A stretch of 6,653 nt of DNA, from NCBI GenBank assembly GCA_021399405.1, contig JAAFKL010000297.1:1-6653 (forward strand). Reading direction: 5' to 3'. The position numbers and the translations under genes are program-made. The DNA comes from Candidatus Heimdallarchaeota archaeon. Its GTDB lineage: Archaea; Asgardarchaeota; Heimdallarchaeia; Heimdallarchaeales; Kariarchaeaceae. The number at the start of each line of letters is the position of its first letter. Position 1 is the first letter of the stretch. The notes below the pieces were generated by a model. The model worked only from the letters and a program-made list of their open reading frames with translations, made no database searches and was not told where the DNA came from. Positions 1 to 6,183 of this stretch are shown here, in pieces.

Positions 1-698
1 ACTACTGCCCTACTGGCTCCTACTGCAGCTCCCAACTCTTTTGCTAGATCCTCAATAAGATGGAAGTTCTCAGGTCCGCCAATACCTCTACCACCGGATA
101 CGATGATATCTGCCTCTGTCAGTTCAATAGTTTCTGCACTTGAAGCCAGTATTTCTGCTAACTTCATCACTGAATCTCCGTCAACTGTATCTGTGGTGAT
201 ATTCTCTAGATTTGCTGTCCCATCTCCCAATTCAGGAACATCAAATACAGCAGCTCTAACCGTTATTACCAGTTTTCCCTCTGTCTTGATGGTGGAATGG
301 ATCTTATTGCCATGTATAGATCTCTTGAAGGTATTTCTATCAATCACTTCAATGATATCAGATAAGGGGGTGGCATCCAGTTTCACACATACTTGTGGTG
401 AAATTTCCTTTCCCCAGACAGTTGCTGGGAATATGATAATATCTGCCTCCTTGGCTGCATTTACGATTATGCGACTATACATTGTAGGGTGATAAAGTGA
501 AATACCTGATGCTCCTTTAACAGTGCCAAGCCCCATCTTTCCAGCAATATCCACCACTGAATCGATGTTATCATCAATTGCCACCCCGAAAATTTCCTTT
601 CCTGTTTGATCTGCGAGTGCTTTTGCAACAGTCACAGCTTCTTTGGCAGCTTTTACTAGCTCACCATTATAACTCTCTAGATAAATTGCTATACTCAT
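1..698 (-). CDS. etfA: Electron transfer flavoprotein alpha subunit (partial; C-terminus beyond left edge)
   Basis: This is the FAD-carrying alpha subunit of the heterodimeric electron transfer flavoprotein, which takes electrons from flavin dehydrogenases such as acyl-CoA dehydrogenases and passes them on. Reading the minus strand from the ATG at 696-698 gives MSIAIYLESYNGELVKAAKE, then the family's N-terminal nucleotide-binding-fold pattern: GVAIDDNIDS, a segment around SLYHPTMYSRI, and ADIIIFPATVWGKEISPQ. About 232 codons are visible. The last part (EADIIVSGGRGIGGPENF, then an AKELGAAVGASRAV-like stretch) is the start of the C-terminal FAD domain, where the family normally reads SGGRG.... 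The remaining FAD-binding residues lie outside the window. The start is supported by a GGAG Shine-Dalgarno at 707-710, eight bases from the ATG and overlapping the etfB stop codon. The 11-base gap indicates co-transcription with etfB, probably with coupled translation. The electron acceptor and whether the ETF is bifurcating cannot be judged here. Confidence 0.95.
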   Translation of the reverse strand, partial: MSIAIYLESYNGELVKAAKEAVTVAKALADQTGKEIFGVAIDDNIDSVVDIAGKMGLGTVKGASGISLYHPTMYSRIIVNAAKEADIIIFPATVWGKEISPQVCVKLDATPLSDIIEVIDRNTFKRSIHGNKIHSTIKTEGKLVITVRAAVFDVPELGDGTANLENITTDTVDGDSVMKLAEILASSAETIELTEADIIVSGGRGIGGPENFHLIEDLAKELGAAVGASRAV

Positions 699-706
699 TT
701 CAAAGG

Positions 707-710
707 CTCC
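707..710 (-). promoter_or_regulatory. Shine-Dalgarno of etfA
   Basis: The minus strand reads GGAG eight bases before the etfA ATG, and its last part of the etfB stop codon TAG (710-712) overlaps it. This fixes the etfA start and suggests translational coupling between etfB and etfA. Confidence 0.75.
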
Positions 711-1474
711 TAAATTATTTTCTCCTTGTTGACCAGTCCGTCAACCAATTCTGATACAAGCTCATCTGCTGTGCCAGTCATCTTCGTACCTGCACCCTTT
801 GTTGGTGGGAGTTCAACTTTTACCTGTGTAAGAAAATTCCTTATTTCAGTTCCAGCACTATCTTTTTTATCCAGCGGTTTTTTCTTAGCCTTCATAATCA
901 TGGGTAATTTTGGATACCGAGGCTCATTCAAGCCCTTATCTGCTGTCAGAAGAACAGGGAAACCGGATTCAAACTTTTCTTTTCTCCCAGAGGCATCTCT
1001 GGTGGCCACAATACCACTCTCTGTAACTTCCAAGGATGAAATCTCAGTAATCACAGGGATGTTCAGAAGTGCAGCAAGTGCAGGACCAATAAATGAATCA
1101 GAAGAATCTGTTGCAATTTTACCACAGAGAATAATATCTGCACCTATAGGTTCAATAACTGCTTTTAATGCCTTTGCGATGGATAATGGATCACTTCCAT
1201 ACAACTCTTTGCTCTCTATGAGGATTCCAGAATCAACACCCATGGCCATGGCTTTTCTGATTGATTTCTCTTCTATGCCTTTTCCAATGGTGACAGATAT
1301 TACCTCTCCACCAAGTTTCTCCTTTATTTTAATTGCTTCCTCCACCGCGTACTCGTCATATGGGCCAATAATGTACTCAATTGTGCCATCATCTTCCACA
1401 TCTGAACCATCCGCGTTTATCTGAAACTTAGTCTCAGTGTCTGGGACACTTTTTAGTAAAGATACGATTTTCAT
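710..1474 (-). CDS. etfB: Electron transfer flavoprotein beta subunit
   Basis: This 254-residue protein is the beta subunit of electron transfer flavoprotein, which pairs with EtfA and in most members binds AMP or a second flavin. The length is normal for the family. Visible signatures are the N-terminal MKIVSLLKSVPDTE, the NxxD-like region followed by GPYDEYAVEEAIKIKEK (37-53), GKGIEEKSIRKAMAMGVD (64-81), the nucleotide-binding loop CGKIATDSSDSFIGPALAA (117-135), and the diagnostic NEPRYPKLPMIMKAKKKPL (183-201), which is the ETF beta family signature. The ATG at 1472-1474 has no Shine-Dalgarno upstream (the bases before it are mainly A and T with CCC). It does have a TATA-like box about 30 bases upstream, so the mRNA is probably leaderless or nearly so. 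It is the first gene of the etfB-etfA operon. Likely partners are acyl-CoA or other flavin dehydrogenases and an ETF-quinone oxidoreductase, none of which is in the window. Confidence 0.97.
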   Translation of the reverse strand: MKIVSLLKSVPDTETKFQINADGSDVEDDGTIEYIIGPYDEYAVEEAIKIKEKLGGEVISVTIGKGIEEKSIRKAMAMGVDSGILIESKELYGSDPLSIAKALKAVIEPIGADIILCGKIATDSSDSFIGPALAALLNIPVITEISSLEVTESGIVATRDASGRKEKFESGFPVLLTADKGLNEPRYPKLPMIMKAKKKPLDKKDSAGTEIRNFLTQVKVELPPTKGAGTKMTGTADELVSELVDGLVNKEKII

Positions 1475-1500
1475 CTACTTTTTTGGGAAGAAATGTCCAT

Positions 1501-1511
1501 TAAATATATTA
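1501..1511 (-). promoter_or_regulatory. Candidate TATA box for etfB-etfA
   Basis: On the minus strand this reads AATATATTTA with flanking A/T, centred about 32 bases upstream of the etfB ATG. An archaeal transcription start about 25 bases downstream would fall near 1480, giving a leader of only a few bases. That agrees with the missing Shine-Dalgarno. Other A/T-rich stretches nearby could serve instead. Confidence 0.45.
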
Positions 1512-1614
1512 TTGCAATAGCTATGATCTTTTTGTTTCAAAGATAATAAATTAACGCGTAAATTCTTCGAGTTTATTAATGAATTGTATATTTTTCCATT
1601 TAAATTTATACAGA

Positions 1615-1621
1615 TTTATAT
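1615..1621 (+). promoter_or_regulatory. Candidate TATA box for the gene at 1653
   Basis: TTTATAT is centred about 35 bases upstream of the ATG at 1653, which would place the transcription start roughly ten bases before the start codon. A second candidate, TTTAAATTTATA, lies at 1599-1610. No Shine-Dalgarno precedes the ATG, so a short-leader or leaderless transcript is likely. Confidence 0.4.
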
Positions 1622-1652
1622 GAAAAGTACAATATATTGAGATTCGTAACAA

Positions 1653-2600
1653 ATGTTATCAAAGGTTTGGGAGAGCTATCTTGATAGAATTATCCCCATA
1701 CAAACCATAAACAAACTCTTAGTTTATACAGATTTAAACAGGGAATGGATAGCCAATCCTCTGGTAGATCTTGGTATGGATCTGGATTGGAAAGTATCCA
1801 TGGCTTTCACGGATGATTTTGAAGAGGGTGATATGAATGATATTAAAACTAGTTTACTTTCATTAGCACAAGATACGCTTATTATCTCATTAATCTCTTT
1901 TTCAAATCCAAATCTCGACAAATTAAATTCCATTTTTCCTTACAACGGGAAAATTTCTGGAATTGCAGGTATTTGTATAATTTTCTCTCCGGAGTTACCT
2001 GATTCATTTATCCTTGATTTCCTAAGGACTGATAACTATGAAGTTATCGAAAGACTAGAGAAGATGCTTATAAAGGCATCAGTGAATAGAACAATGGAAA
2101 TTAAGTCTTTTTGGGGGACTAATTTACAATTTGTTTCCAATGATATTTGTGAGATCCCTAATATCATATATGACGGTGAAAATAGTCCTATTTCATTTCC
2201 AGGAATGGTAGTTAAGGTGGATGTTGTGCCAGGTACATTTATTGGTGATATGGTTGTTTATGGATTAATTCTCCCATATTATGATTCGGAAAACAATATA
2301 GTAGATCATTATGGAAATGTTGCTGAAAATGCCAGATTCAAATTATCATTCCTTAACGGGCGGATAACTGGGATGGAAATGATAGATGAATGTAAAGATG
2401 AATTTATCTACAAGAGGTTCAAAAAATTAATTGGAAAATTAGTGAATGATAATCTAAATTTGCAAGTTTCATTCGGGATCGGTCATTGCTTTCACAAACC
2501 ACCTGGTATTGCTATTGTCGATAGAAACCTTCAGAAATCATTTGAAATAAAATTAAATGATGAAGTCACCATTATTCTCTACGATATAGAGTTGGAGTAA
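1653..2600 (+). CDS. Uncharacterised protein, possibly a divergent aminopeptidase T / NicX-like fold
   Basis: I do not firmly recognise this 315-residue soluble protein. It has no signal peptide and no convincing membrane segment. The second half follows the pattern of COG2309 (M29 aminopeptidase T and NicX-like proteins): KASVNRTMEIKSFWGTNLQF (141-160) resembles the family's 'GTDL.f' strand, FPGMVVKVDVVPGTFIGDMVVYG (182-204) resembles 'PGEV.iaP..G...G.iv.dg', NGRITGMEM (235-243) resembles the 'dGrv..i' turn, and VSFGIGH (272-278) resembles 'e.GiG.n'. The family's metal-binding Glu in 'GEV' is Met185 here, and the expected His ligands are not evident, so the protein is probably not an active metallopeptidase if the resemblance is real. 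The first 140 residues are Asp- and Leu-rich with no known motif. By hand count of four 60-base blocks the gene is about 30% G+C, lower than the flanking operons (about 43-45% in blocks counted). It lies 76 bases upstream of the helicase gene on the same strand. The resemblance is inference and needs a profile search. Confidence 0.85.
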   Translation: MLSKVWESYLDRIIPIQTINKLLVYTDLNREWIANPLVDLGMDLDWKVSMAFTDDFEEGDMNDIKTSLLSLAQDTLIISLISFSNPNLDKLNSIFPYNGKISGIAGICIIFSPELPDSFILDFLRTDNYEVIERLEKMLIKASVNRTMEIKSFWGTNLQFVSNDICEIPNIIYDGENSPISFPGMVVKVDVVPGTFIGDMVVYGLILPYYDSENNIVDHYGNVAENARFKLSFLNGRITGMEMIDECKDEFIYKRFKKLIGKLVNDNLNLQVSFGIGHCFHKPPGIAIVDRNLQKSFEIKLNDEVTIILYDIELE

Positions 2601-2630
2601 TCTCGCAATCAAGAAATATAACTTTGAATT

Positions 2631-2648
2631 AAGTCCCTACGGGTACTT
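2631..2648 (+). promoter_or_regulatory. Short hairpin before the helicase promoter
   Basis: AAGTCCC (2631-2637) and GGG-T-ACTT (2641-2648) can pair around a three-base loop with one bulged T. The hairpin directly abuts the TATA-like box of the helicase gene. It could be an operator or a weak terminator for the upstream gene followed by an A/T-rich tract. It is short, so confidence is low. Confidence 0.3.
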
Positions 2649-2656
2649 AAAATAAT
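2647..2656 (+). promoter_or_regulatory. Candidate TATA box of the helicase gene
   Basis: TTAAAATAAT is centred about 25 bases before the ATG at 2677. A start of transcription at the usual archaeal distance falls at or next to the start codon, implying a leaderless mRNA. There is no Shine-Dalgarno before the ATG, in agreement with this. The helicase gene therefore probably has its own promoter even though the gene upstream is on the same strand. Confidence 0.5.
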
Positions 2657-2676
2657 ATTAATAGATAAGTCATCTG

Positions 2677-5661
2677 ATGGTTTTTTTCCTTGTTCACTCT
2701 GTGGATATCCCAAATAAGATGATCGAAGTTATTGATAGAGATAGTAATATATCATCCCTTGAAATACAGGCACCTTGGATTGATTTTTTGCCGTATTTAA
2801 GAAAATTGCAGGAAGTATATATTGAGATAGATGATATGGTTATTGGAGAGGAAAATTTATTTGTGTTAGAACCCAATTATTTGGTCCCCGTCACTACCAT
2901 TACTGATGCCATTAGTTGTTTGAGAAAAATTTATGTCAACAATCTAGGTGCAAAAAACGTTCCTGACCCAGCATTGCTCCTGAGAATGATGGAGGGAAAT
3001 GCATTGCATGATGTCTTCTCTTTGAAACTAACTAATGATTTACTAGGTATTGATGAGATGATTACCTTAGTGGTGAAAAATATTTTACCGAACCTAGTCA
3101 CCCTTGCTATTGATGAGGATGATATCACTAATTATCTGAAAGAGAATGCAGGGGTGTTCAATCGCTTTCAGAAACTAGACGGATTGACAGAAATTGACAA
3201 TCAGAACTGGAAACTTGGGGTTCACGGAAAATTTGATGGATTAGTAAGAAAGAATATTCTGGAGTTAAAGACATCTAAAATTCCCAATAATATTCCATAT
3301 CCCAACCATAATTCTCAGATAAATATTTACAAGTCCATGATGGCAGATAGGGGAGAATATAATGGAATGATCTACTATGTTAGAGACAATAAAATGGTGA
3401 ATAAAAAACCATATGATATCCCTCTTCATACATGGATAACTGCTAGGAACTGGGCCATGCTCGTCCTAAAGGGTGAATTCATCCCTCCTGTGTTGCGAGA
3501 AAATGAAGCCAAGGCATGTGAATACTGTTTTGTAAAGAATGGATGCATGAAATTGTGTGCAGGACTAAATACACAAAGAGATTGTGAAAGATGTACCCAA
3601 ACAGTTTTTTGTGACAAGAAAAGCTGGACTGGTGAAACGATTAATTATTTCACACATTTTGTAACGGCTTTAATGGCTGAAGAGCAAGAGGTAATAAAAG
3701 CTCAAAAATGGTTATCTAGAGTAGGATTAGAGACTTCAGATCAGCGAGATATTCTAGTTAAGCGTGGATACGCTCTACAAACAACCGGGAAAATTTCGGA
3801 AGAATTTAATAAAGGTAATTATGAGATTGTCTTCTCCCATAATTCAAGAATGAACAGGTTTAGGCGGGGGGATTTGGTAAGAATCTATGACCTGGCAGAT
3901 ACACATGACATTTCCACAATGTACTTCTCTGCTGTGATAACTGATATTAGCACAGAAAAACTACACATGATAACCGCAAATAAACTACCATCCAAGGTGG
4001 TAATAGTCTCTTCGGATTCATCTGCCAGTTATCGGGGAAGTAGACGAGCTCTGTACTTCTCTATACTCTCATCTTCTCCACTTATTGAAATATTCAAGAA
4101 AAAAAATAGTCAAAAGCCTTTCGAATTAATCGAAGGAAAAATGGATATATATGAACCATTGAAGGAATACAACACAGAGCAACTAGTAGCCATTCAAAAA
4201 TCACTGCTAACGCCAGACATTTTTCTAATACAAGGACCAGCAGGAACTGGAAAAACATCAGTGATTGTCGAGATTGTTAAGCAGTTATTCAATTTAGGTA
4301 AAAGAATACTCGTCTCTGCATTCACCAATATGGCCATAGATAATCTTGGTCTCTCACTAAAAGAATCCAAGATTCCTTTTGTGAGATTTGGAAATCCACA
4401 TTCTATCAATCCCGAACTCCTCGAGTATACCGTTGAGAAGAGACAAGAGGAATATATCACAGCAATTGAGAACGATCTCCCTTTAATTATTCTCTCTACA
4501 ACATCTACCATTGCCAAGGACCAATATGTAGATCTGATGATGGATTACGTGATTCTTGACGAAGCAGCCCAGATGACAGAACCTGAAAATCTGAAGGCTC
4601 TGCTTCATGGGGTGAAGGCTATTTTAGTGGGAGATCACCAGCAGCTTCAACCTATTGTACTTTCACATGAGGCAAAACAATTGAAATTACAGCAATCACT
4701 CTTTGAAAGATTAGTTGATGAGATTCCAAATAGACATATTTTGCTCACTCACCAGTATAGAATGAACAATGAAATCCTCTCCTTTCCCAACAGGACATTT
4801 TATGATGGCAAATTGAAATCTGCAAATACTGAAATTGCTAATCAACAATTGGCTAAATTCAGTACCAGTCTGACCTCGTCTGATCCATACCAAATTATCT
4901 CCCTCTCTGATAGTAAAATCAACCAAGGTATACAAGTGAACGGATCTGAGGTAGTAGTGATAATTGCCCTCATTCGTGATATAATAGAGAATATACCGGA
5001 TTTATCTTTGAATGATATTGGAATAATCACACCTTTTCGAGCACAGGTTGCTGAACTCAGGACCTTCCTTCCTTTTATAAGCATAGATACCATTGATCGC
5101 TATCAAGGATCTGAAAAGGAGATAATTATTTTTTCCAGTATTAACACTGCTAATGTACCAATCCTAAGTGATTCCCGAAGATTAAATGTAGCACTGACAA
5201 GGGCCAAGAAAAAACTGGTTGTATTGGTATCCAATCCTCAGGAACAGGGTCTGTCACTCATCAATCGTCTGCACAATGATGCAAAGAACCGTAATTTGGT
5301 AACCTATCTCAATGCATCTGATATCAAAGACTACTCTTCAGAAAAGATAATCAATGGTAATATTGAATTAATCGCATCTCGCATCAGTCTTAGAGTAGAA
5401 GAGGTGGAAGGATACAATCCCTACATTGATCTAATTCCATTTATCGGGAAATCTGCTGGAATATTCTACAAAACCATCTTGCTGATGGAAACTGATACTC
5501 ATGAGGAGGAATTCTGTCCTATCTGTTTACAAGGACTTAACTTTGGGGTACAATGTCTTGGTTGTGGATACTGGTATCACAAGGATCATCTCATCCAGTG
5601 GGTGGATCAATCATCTAATTGCCCTGTATGTAATCATTCATTGGTATTATTTAATCAATGA
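2677..5661 (+). CDS. Dna2-like nuclease-helicase with C-terminal RING-like zinc finger
   Basis: This 994-residue protein is predicted to cut and unwind DNA ends or flaps, as Dna2 does in replication and repair. The N-terminal RecB/Cas4-type nuclease shows the GNALH motif (His111), catalytic Asp187 in FDG, ExK in LELKT (Glu196, Lys198) and QINIY (Gln214, Tyr218). Cys81 in a CLRK context plus Cys281, 284 and 290 (C-x2-C-x5-C) match the Dna2/Cas4 4Fe-4S ligands. A second set (Cys294, 303, 306, 312) follows. A beta-rich segment at about 383-460 resembles the 1B barrel of Upf1/Dna2 helicases. The SF1B core is complete: Q motif NTEQ (499-502), Walker A GPAGTGKT (520-527), Ia (547-557), DEAAQ (628-632), GDHQQLQPI (652-660), HQYRM (692-696), TPFRAQ (785-790), YQGSEKE (809-815) and NVALTRAKK (837-845). 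The tail carries an eight-ligand RING-like finger (947-985). All catalytic residues are intact, so the protein should be active. The start is supported by TATA spacing only; the next Met is residue 15. It converges with rpl15. Confidence 0.95.
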   Translation: MVFFLVHSVDIPNKMIEVIDRDSNISSLEIQAPWIDFLPYLRKLQEVYIEIDDMVIGEENLFVLEPNYLVPVTTITDAISCLRKIYVNNLGAKNVPDPALLLRMMEGNALHDVFSLKLTNDLLGIDEMITLVVKNILPNLVTLAIDEDDITNYLKENAGVFNRFQKLDGLTEIDNQNWKLGVHGKFDGLVRKNILELKTSKIPNNIPYPNHNSQINIYKSMMADRGEYNGMIYYVRDNKMVNKKPYDIPLHTWITARNWAMLVLKGEFIPPVLRENEAKACEYCFVKNGCMKLCAGLNTQRDCERCTQTVFCDKKSWTGETINYFTHFVTALMAEEQEVIKAQKWLSRVGLETSDQRDILVKRGYALQTTGKISEEFNKGNYEIVFSHNSRMNRFRRGDLVRIYDLADTHDISTMYFSAVITDISTEKLHMITANKLPSKVVIVSSDSSASYRGSRRALYFSILSSSPLIEIFKKKNSQKPFELIEGKMDIYEPLKEYNTEQLVAIQKSLLTPDIFLIQGPAGTGKTSVIVEIVKQLFNLGKRILVSAFTNMAIDNLGLSLKESKIPFVRFGNPHSINPELLEYTVEKRQEEYITAIENDLPLIILSTTSTIAKDQYVDLMMDYVILDEAAQMTEPENLKALLHGVKAILVGDHQQLQPIVLSHEAKQLKLQQSLFERLVDEIPNRHILLTHQYRMNNEILSFPNRTFYDGKLKSANTEIANQQLAKFSTSLTSSDPYQIISLSDSKINQGIQVNGSEVVVIIALIRDIIENIPDLSLNDIGIITPFRAQVAELRTFLPFISIDTIDRYQGSEKEIIIFSSINTANVPILSDSRRLNVALTRAKKKLVVLVSNPQEQGLSLINRLHNDAKNRNLVTYLNASDIKDYSSEKIINGNIELIASRISLRVEEVEGYNPYIDLIPFIGKSAGIFYKTILLMETDTHEEEFCPICLQGLNFGVQCLGCGYWYHKDHLIQWVDQSSNCPVCNHSLVLFNQ
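3517..3612 (+). other. Tandem cysteine clusters after the nuclease domain
   Basis: Residues 281-312 hold two copies of the spacing C-x2-C-x5-C: Cys281/284/290 and Cys303/306/312, with Cys294 between them. The first copy together with Cys81 is the expected Dna2/Cas4-type 4Fe-4S site. The second copy with Cys294 gives four thiols, enough for a second metal site. Similar wording around the copies (CEYC and CERC) suggests duplication. Confidence 0.7.
5515..5631 (+). other. C-terminal RING-like (C4H2C2) zinc finger of the helicase
   Basis: The ligand pattern is C947-x2-C950-x9-C960-x2-C963-x4-H968-x2-H971-x10-C982-x2-C985. The order and the close CxxC...CxxCxxxxH spacing resemble the variant RING of Nse1 and PHD-like cross-brace fingers. 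The segment HKDHLIQWV then CPVC copies the RING-H2 consensus. Ile949, Trp975 and Pro983 sit at the positions where RING ligases touch E2 enzymes. A zinc-binding cross-brace is well supported; ligase activity is not. Confidence 0.75.
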
Positions 5662-5708
5662 TTATAGTTAGTTATTGATTTTTATTGGTTAAAATTATTA
5701 TTAAGTAT
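5662..5708. terminator. Convergent intergenic region with candidate terminators
   Basis: The 47 bases between the convergent helicase and rpl15 stops are nearly all A/T. The plus strand has GATTTTTATT (about 5677-5686), and the minus strand has an AATTTTAA run (about 5690-5697). Oligo-T stretches are typical archaeal termination signals, so this is the likely end of both transcripts. No strong stem is visible. Confidence 0.4.
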
Positions 5709-6170
5709 TTATTTTTGGTCTGGGAGGATAACTGATCCACCAGCTGCTTCAATCTTTGAAACTGCATTTCCACTGGCTTTCTCGACAGTCACTGTTATTT
5801 TTCTAGTGACATCTCCCTGAGCCAGGAGTTTTGTAACTCCAATGCTTTCCAAGTTAATTGCATAGAGATCTCCATCAAGTGTGGCTATGTCACTCTTTAC
5901 AAGGGTATCGATCCCCTGATCAAGATGACTGACATTGATGGTATTGGCTTTTTTGGCGAATTCCTGTGGCCTCTTGAATCCAAACTTACCCAGGGGTTTT
6001 TCCCGGTTCTTTTTGGCCTCAATAATGGTTCGGATCCAGTTGTGCTGTGAAACACCAGCATTTCCTACTCCACCACGCATTCCAGAACCCTTGTGATCCT
6101 TTTGAATACCCCAACCATGAGATCTTCCACCTCTTTGTCTTCGGACTTTTCTTTTTCTTCTTACTACCAT
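5709..6170 (-). CDS. rpl15: Large ribosomal subunit protein L15 (uL15), archaeal type
   Basis: This 153-residue uL15 is a structural protein of the 50S subunit that binds 23S rRNA. The basic N-terminus MVVRRKRKVRRQRGGRSHGW (1-20) followed by GIQKDHKGSGMRGGVGNAG (21-39) is the glycine- and arginine-rich tail that threads into rRNA. KFGFKRP (62-68) and the C-terminal globular part, ending VEKASGNAVSKIEAAGGSV (129-147), match the family signature. I chose the ATG at 6168-6170: the family begins at this MVVRRKRK, and a GAGGT Shine-Dalgarno (6178-6182) sits seven bases upstream. An in-frame ATG ten codons earlier would overlap the L30 stop and adds a non-conserved MQGWHEEVIK. The gap to rpl30 is 13 bases. 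In many archaea secY follows rpl15, but here the convergent helicase gene does. Confidence 0.97.
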   Translation of the reverse strand: MVVRRKRKVRRQRGGRSHGWGIQKDHKGSGMRGGVGNAGVSQHNWIRTIIEAKKNREKPLGKFGFKRPQEFAKKANTINVSHLDQGIDTLVKSDIATLDGDLYAINLESIGVTKLLAQGDVTRKITVTVEKASGNAVSKIEAAGGSVILPDQK

Positions 6171-6177
6171 TTTAATA

Positions 6178-6182
6178 ACCTC
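6178..6182 (-). promoter_or_regulatory. Shine-Dalgarno of rpl15
   Basis: The minus strand reads GAGGT seven bases before the ATG at 6168-6170, just after the rpl30 stop codon. It decides the rpl15 start against the longer reading frame that begins at 6200. Confidence 0.75.
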
Positions 6183-6183
6183 T

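Larger units (their letters stand above)
1475..1652. other. Divergent intergenic regulatory region (178 bases)
   Basis: This stretch separates the minus-strand etfB from the plus-strand gene at 1653 and is strongly A/T-rich. I see no small ORF or RNA gene in it. It holds one TATA-like box for each direction. It also holds a short inverted repeat, ATCTTT (1526-1531) and AAAGAT (1539-1544) with a seven-base spacer, and two small palindromes (ATTGCAAT at 1511-1518, ACGCGT at 1554-1559). Any of these could be an operator, but all are short enough to arise by chance. Confidence 0.6.

Noticed and set aside
103..492. 129-codon open frame on the plus strand opposite etfA
   Set aside because: The minus-strand reading is a continuous, recognisable EtfA; the plus-strand product shows no family features.
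726..1424. 232-codon open frame on the plus strand opposite etfB
   Set aside because: It lies wholly antisense to a clear etfB, its translation is low-complexity and Ser/Pro/Phe-rich as expected for a shadow frame, and no promoter or Shine-Dalgarno precedes it.
1475..1652. tRNA or small RNA gene in the divergent intergenic region
   Set aside because: No cloverleaf, conserved T-loop sequence or strong GC-rich stem is visible; the stretch is too A/T-rich for a structured RNA that can be recognised by eye.
1605..1736. 14-base direct repeat (TTTATACAGATTTA at 1605-1618 and 1723-1736)
   Set aside because: One copy is in the promoter region and the other inside the coding sequence. In such A/T-rich DNA a pair this short is plausible by chance, and no third copy was seen.
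2677..3612. Cas4 protein of a CRISPR system
   Set aside because: The nuclease motifs are shared by Cas4 and Dna2, but the domain is fused to a full Upf1/Dna2-type helicase, and no CRISPR repeats or other cas genes are in the window.
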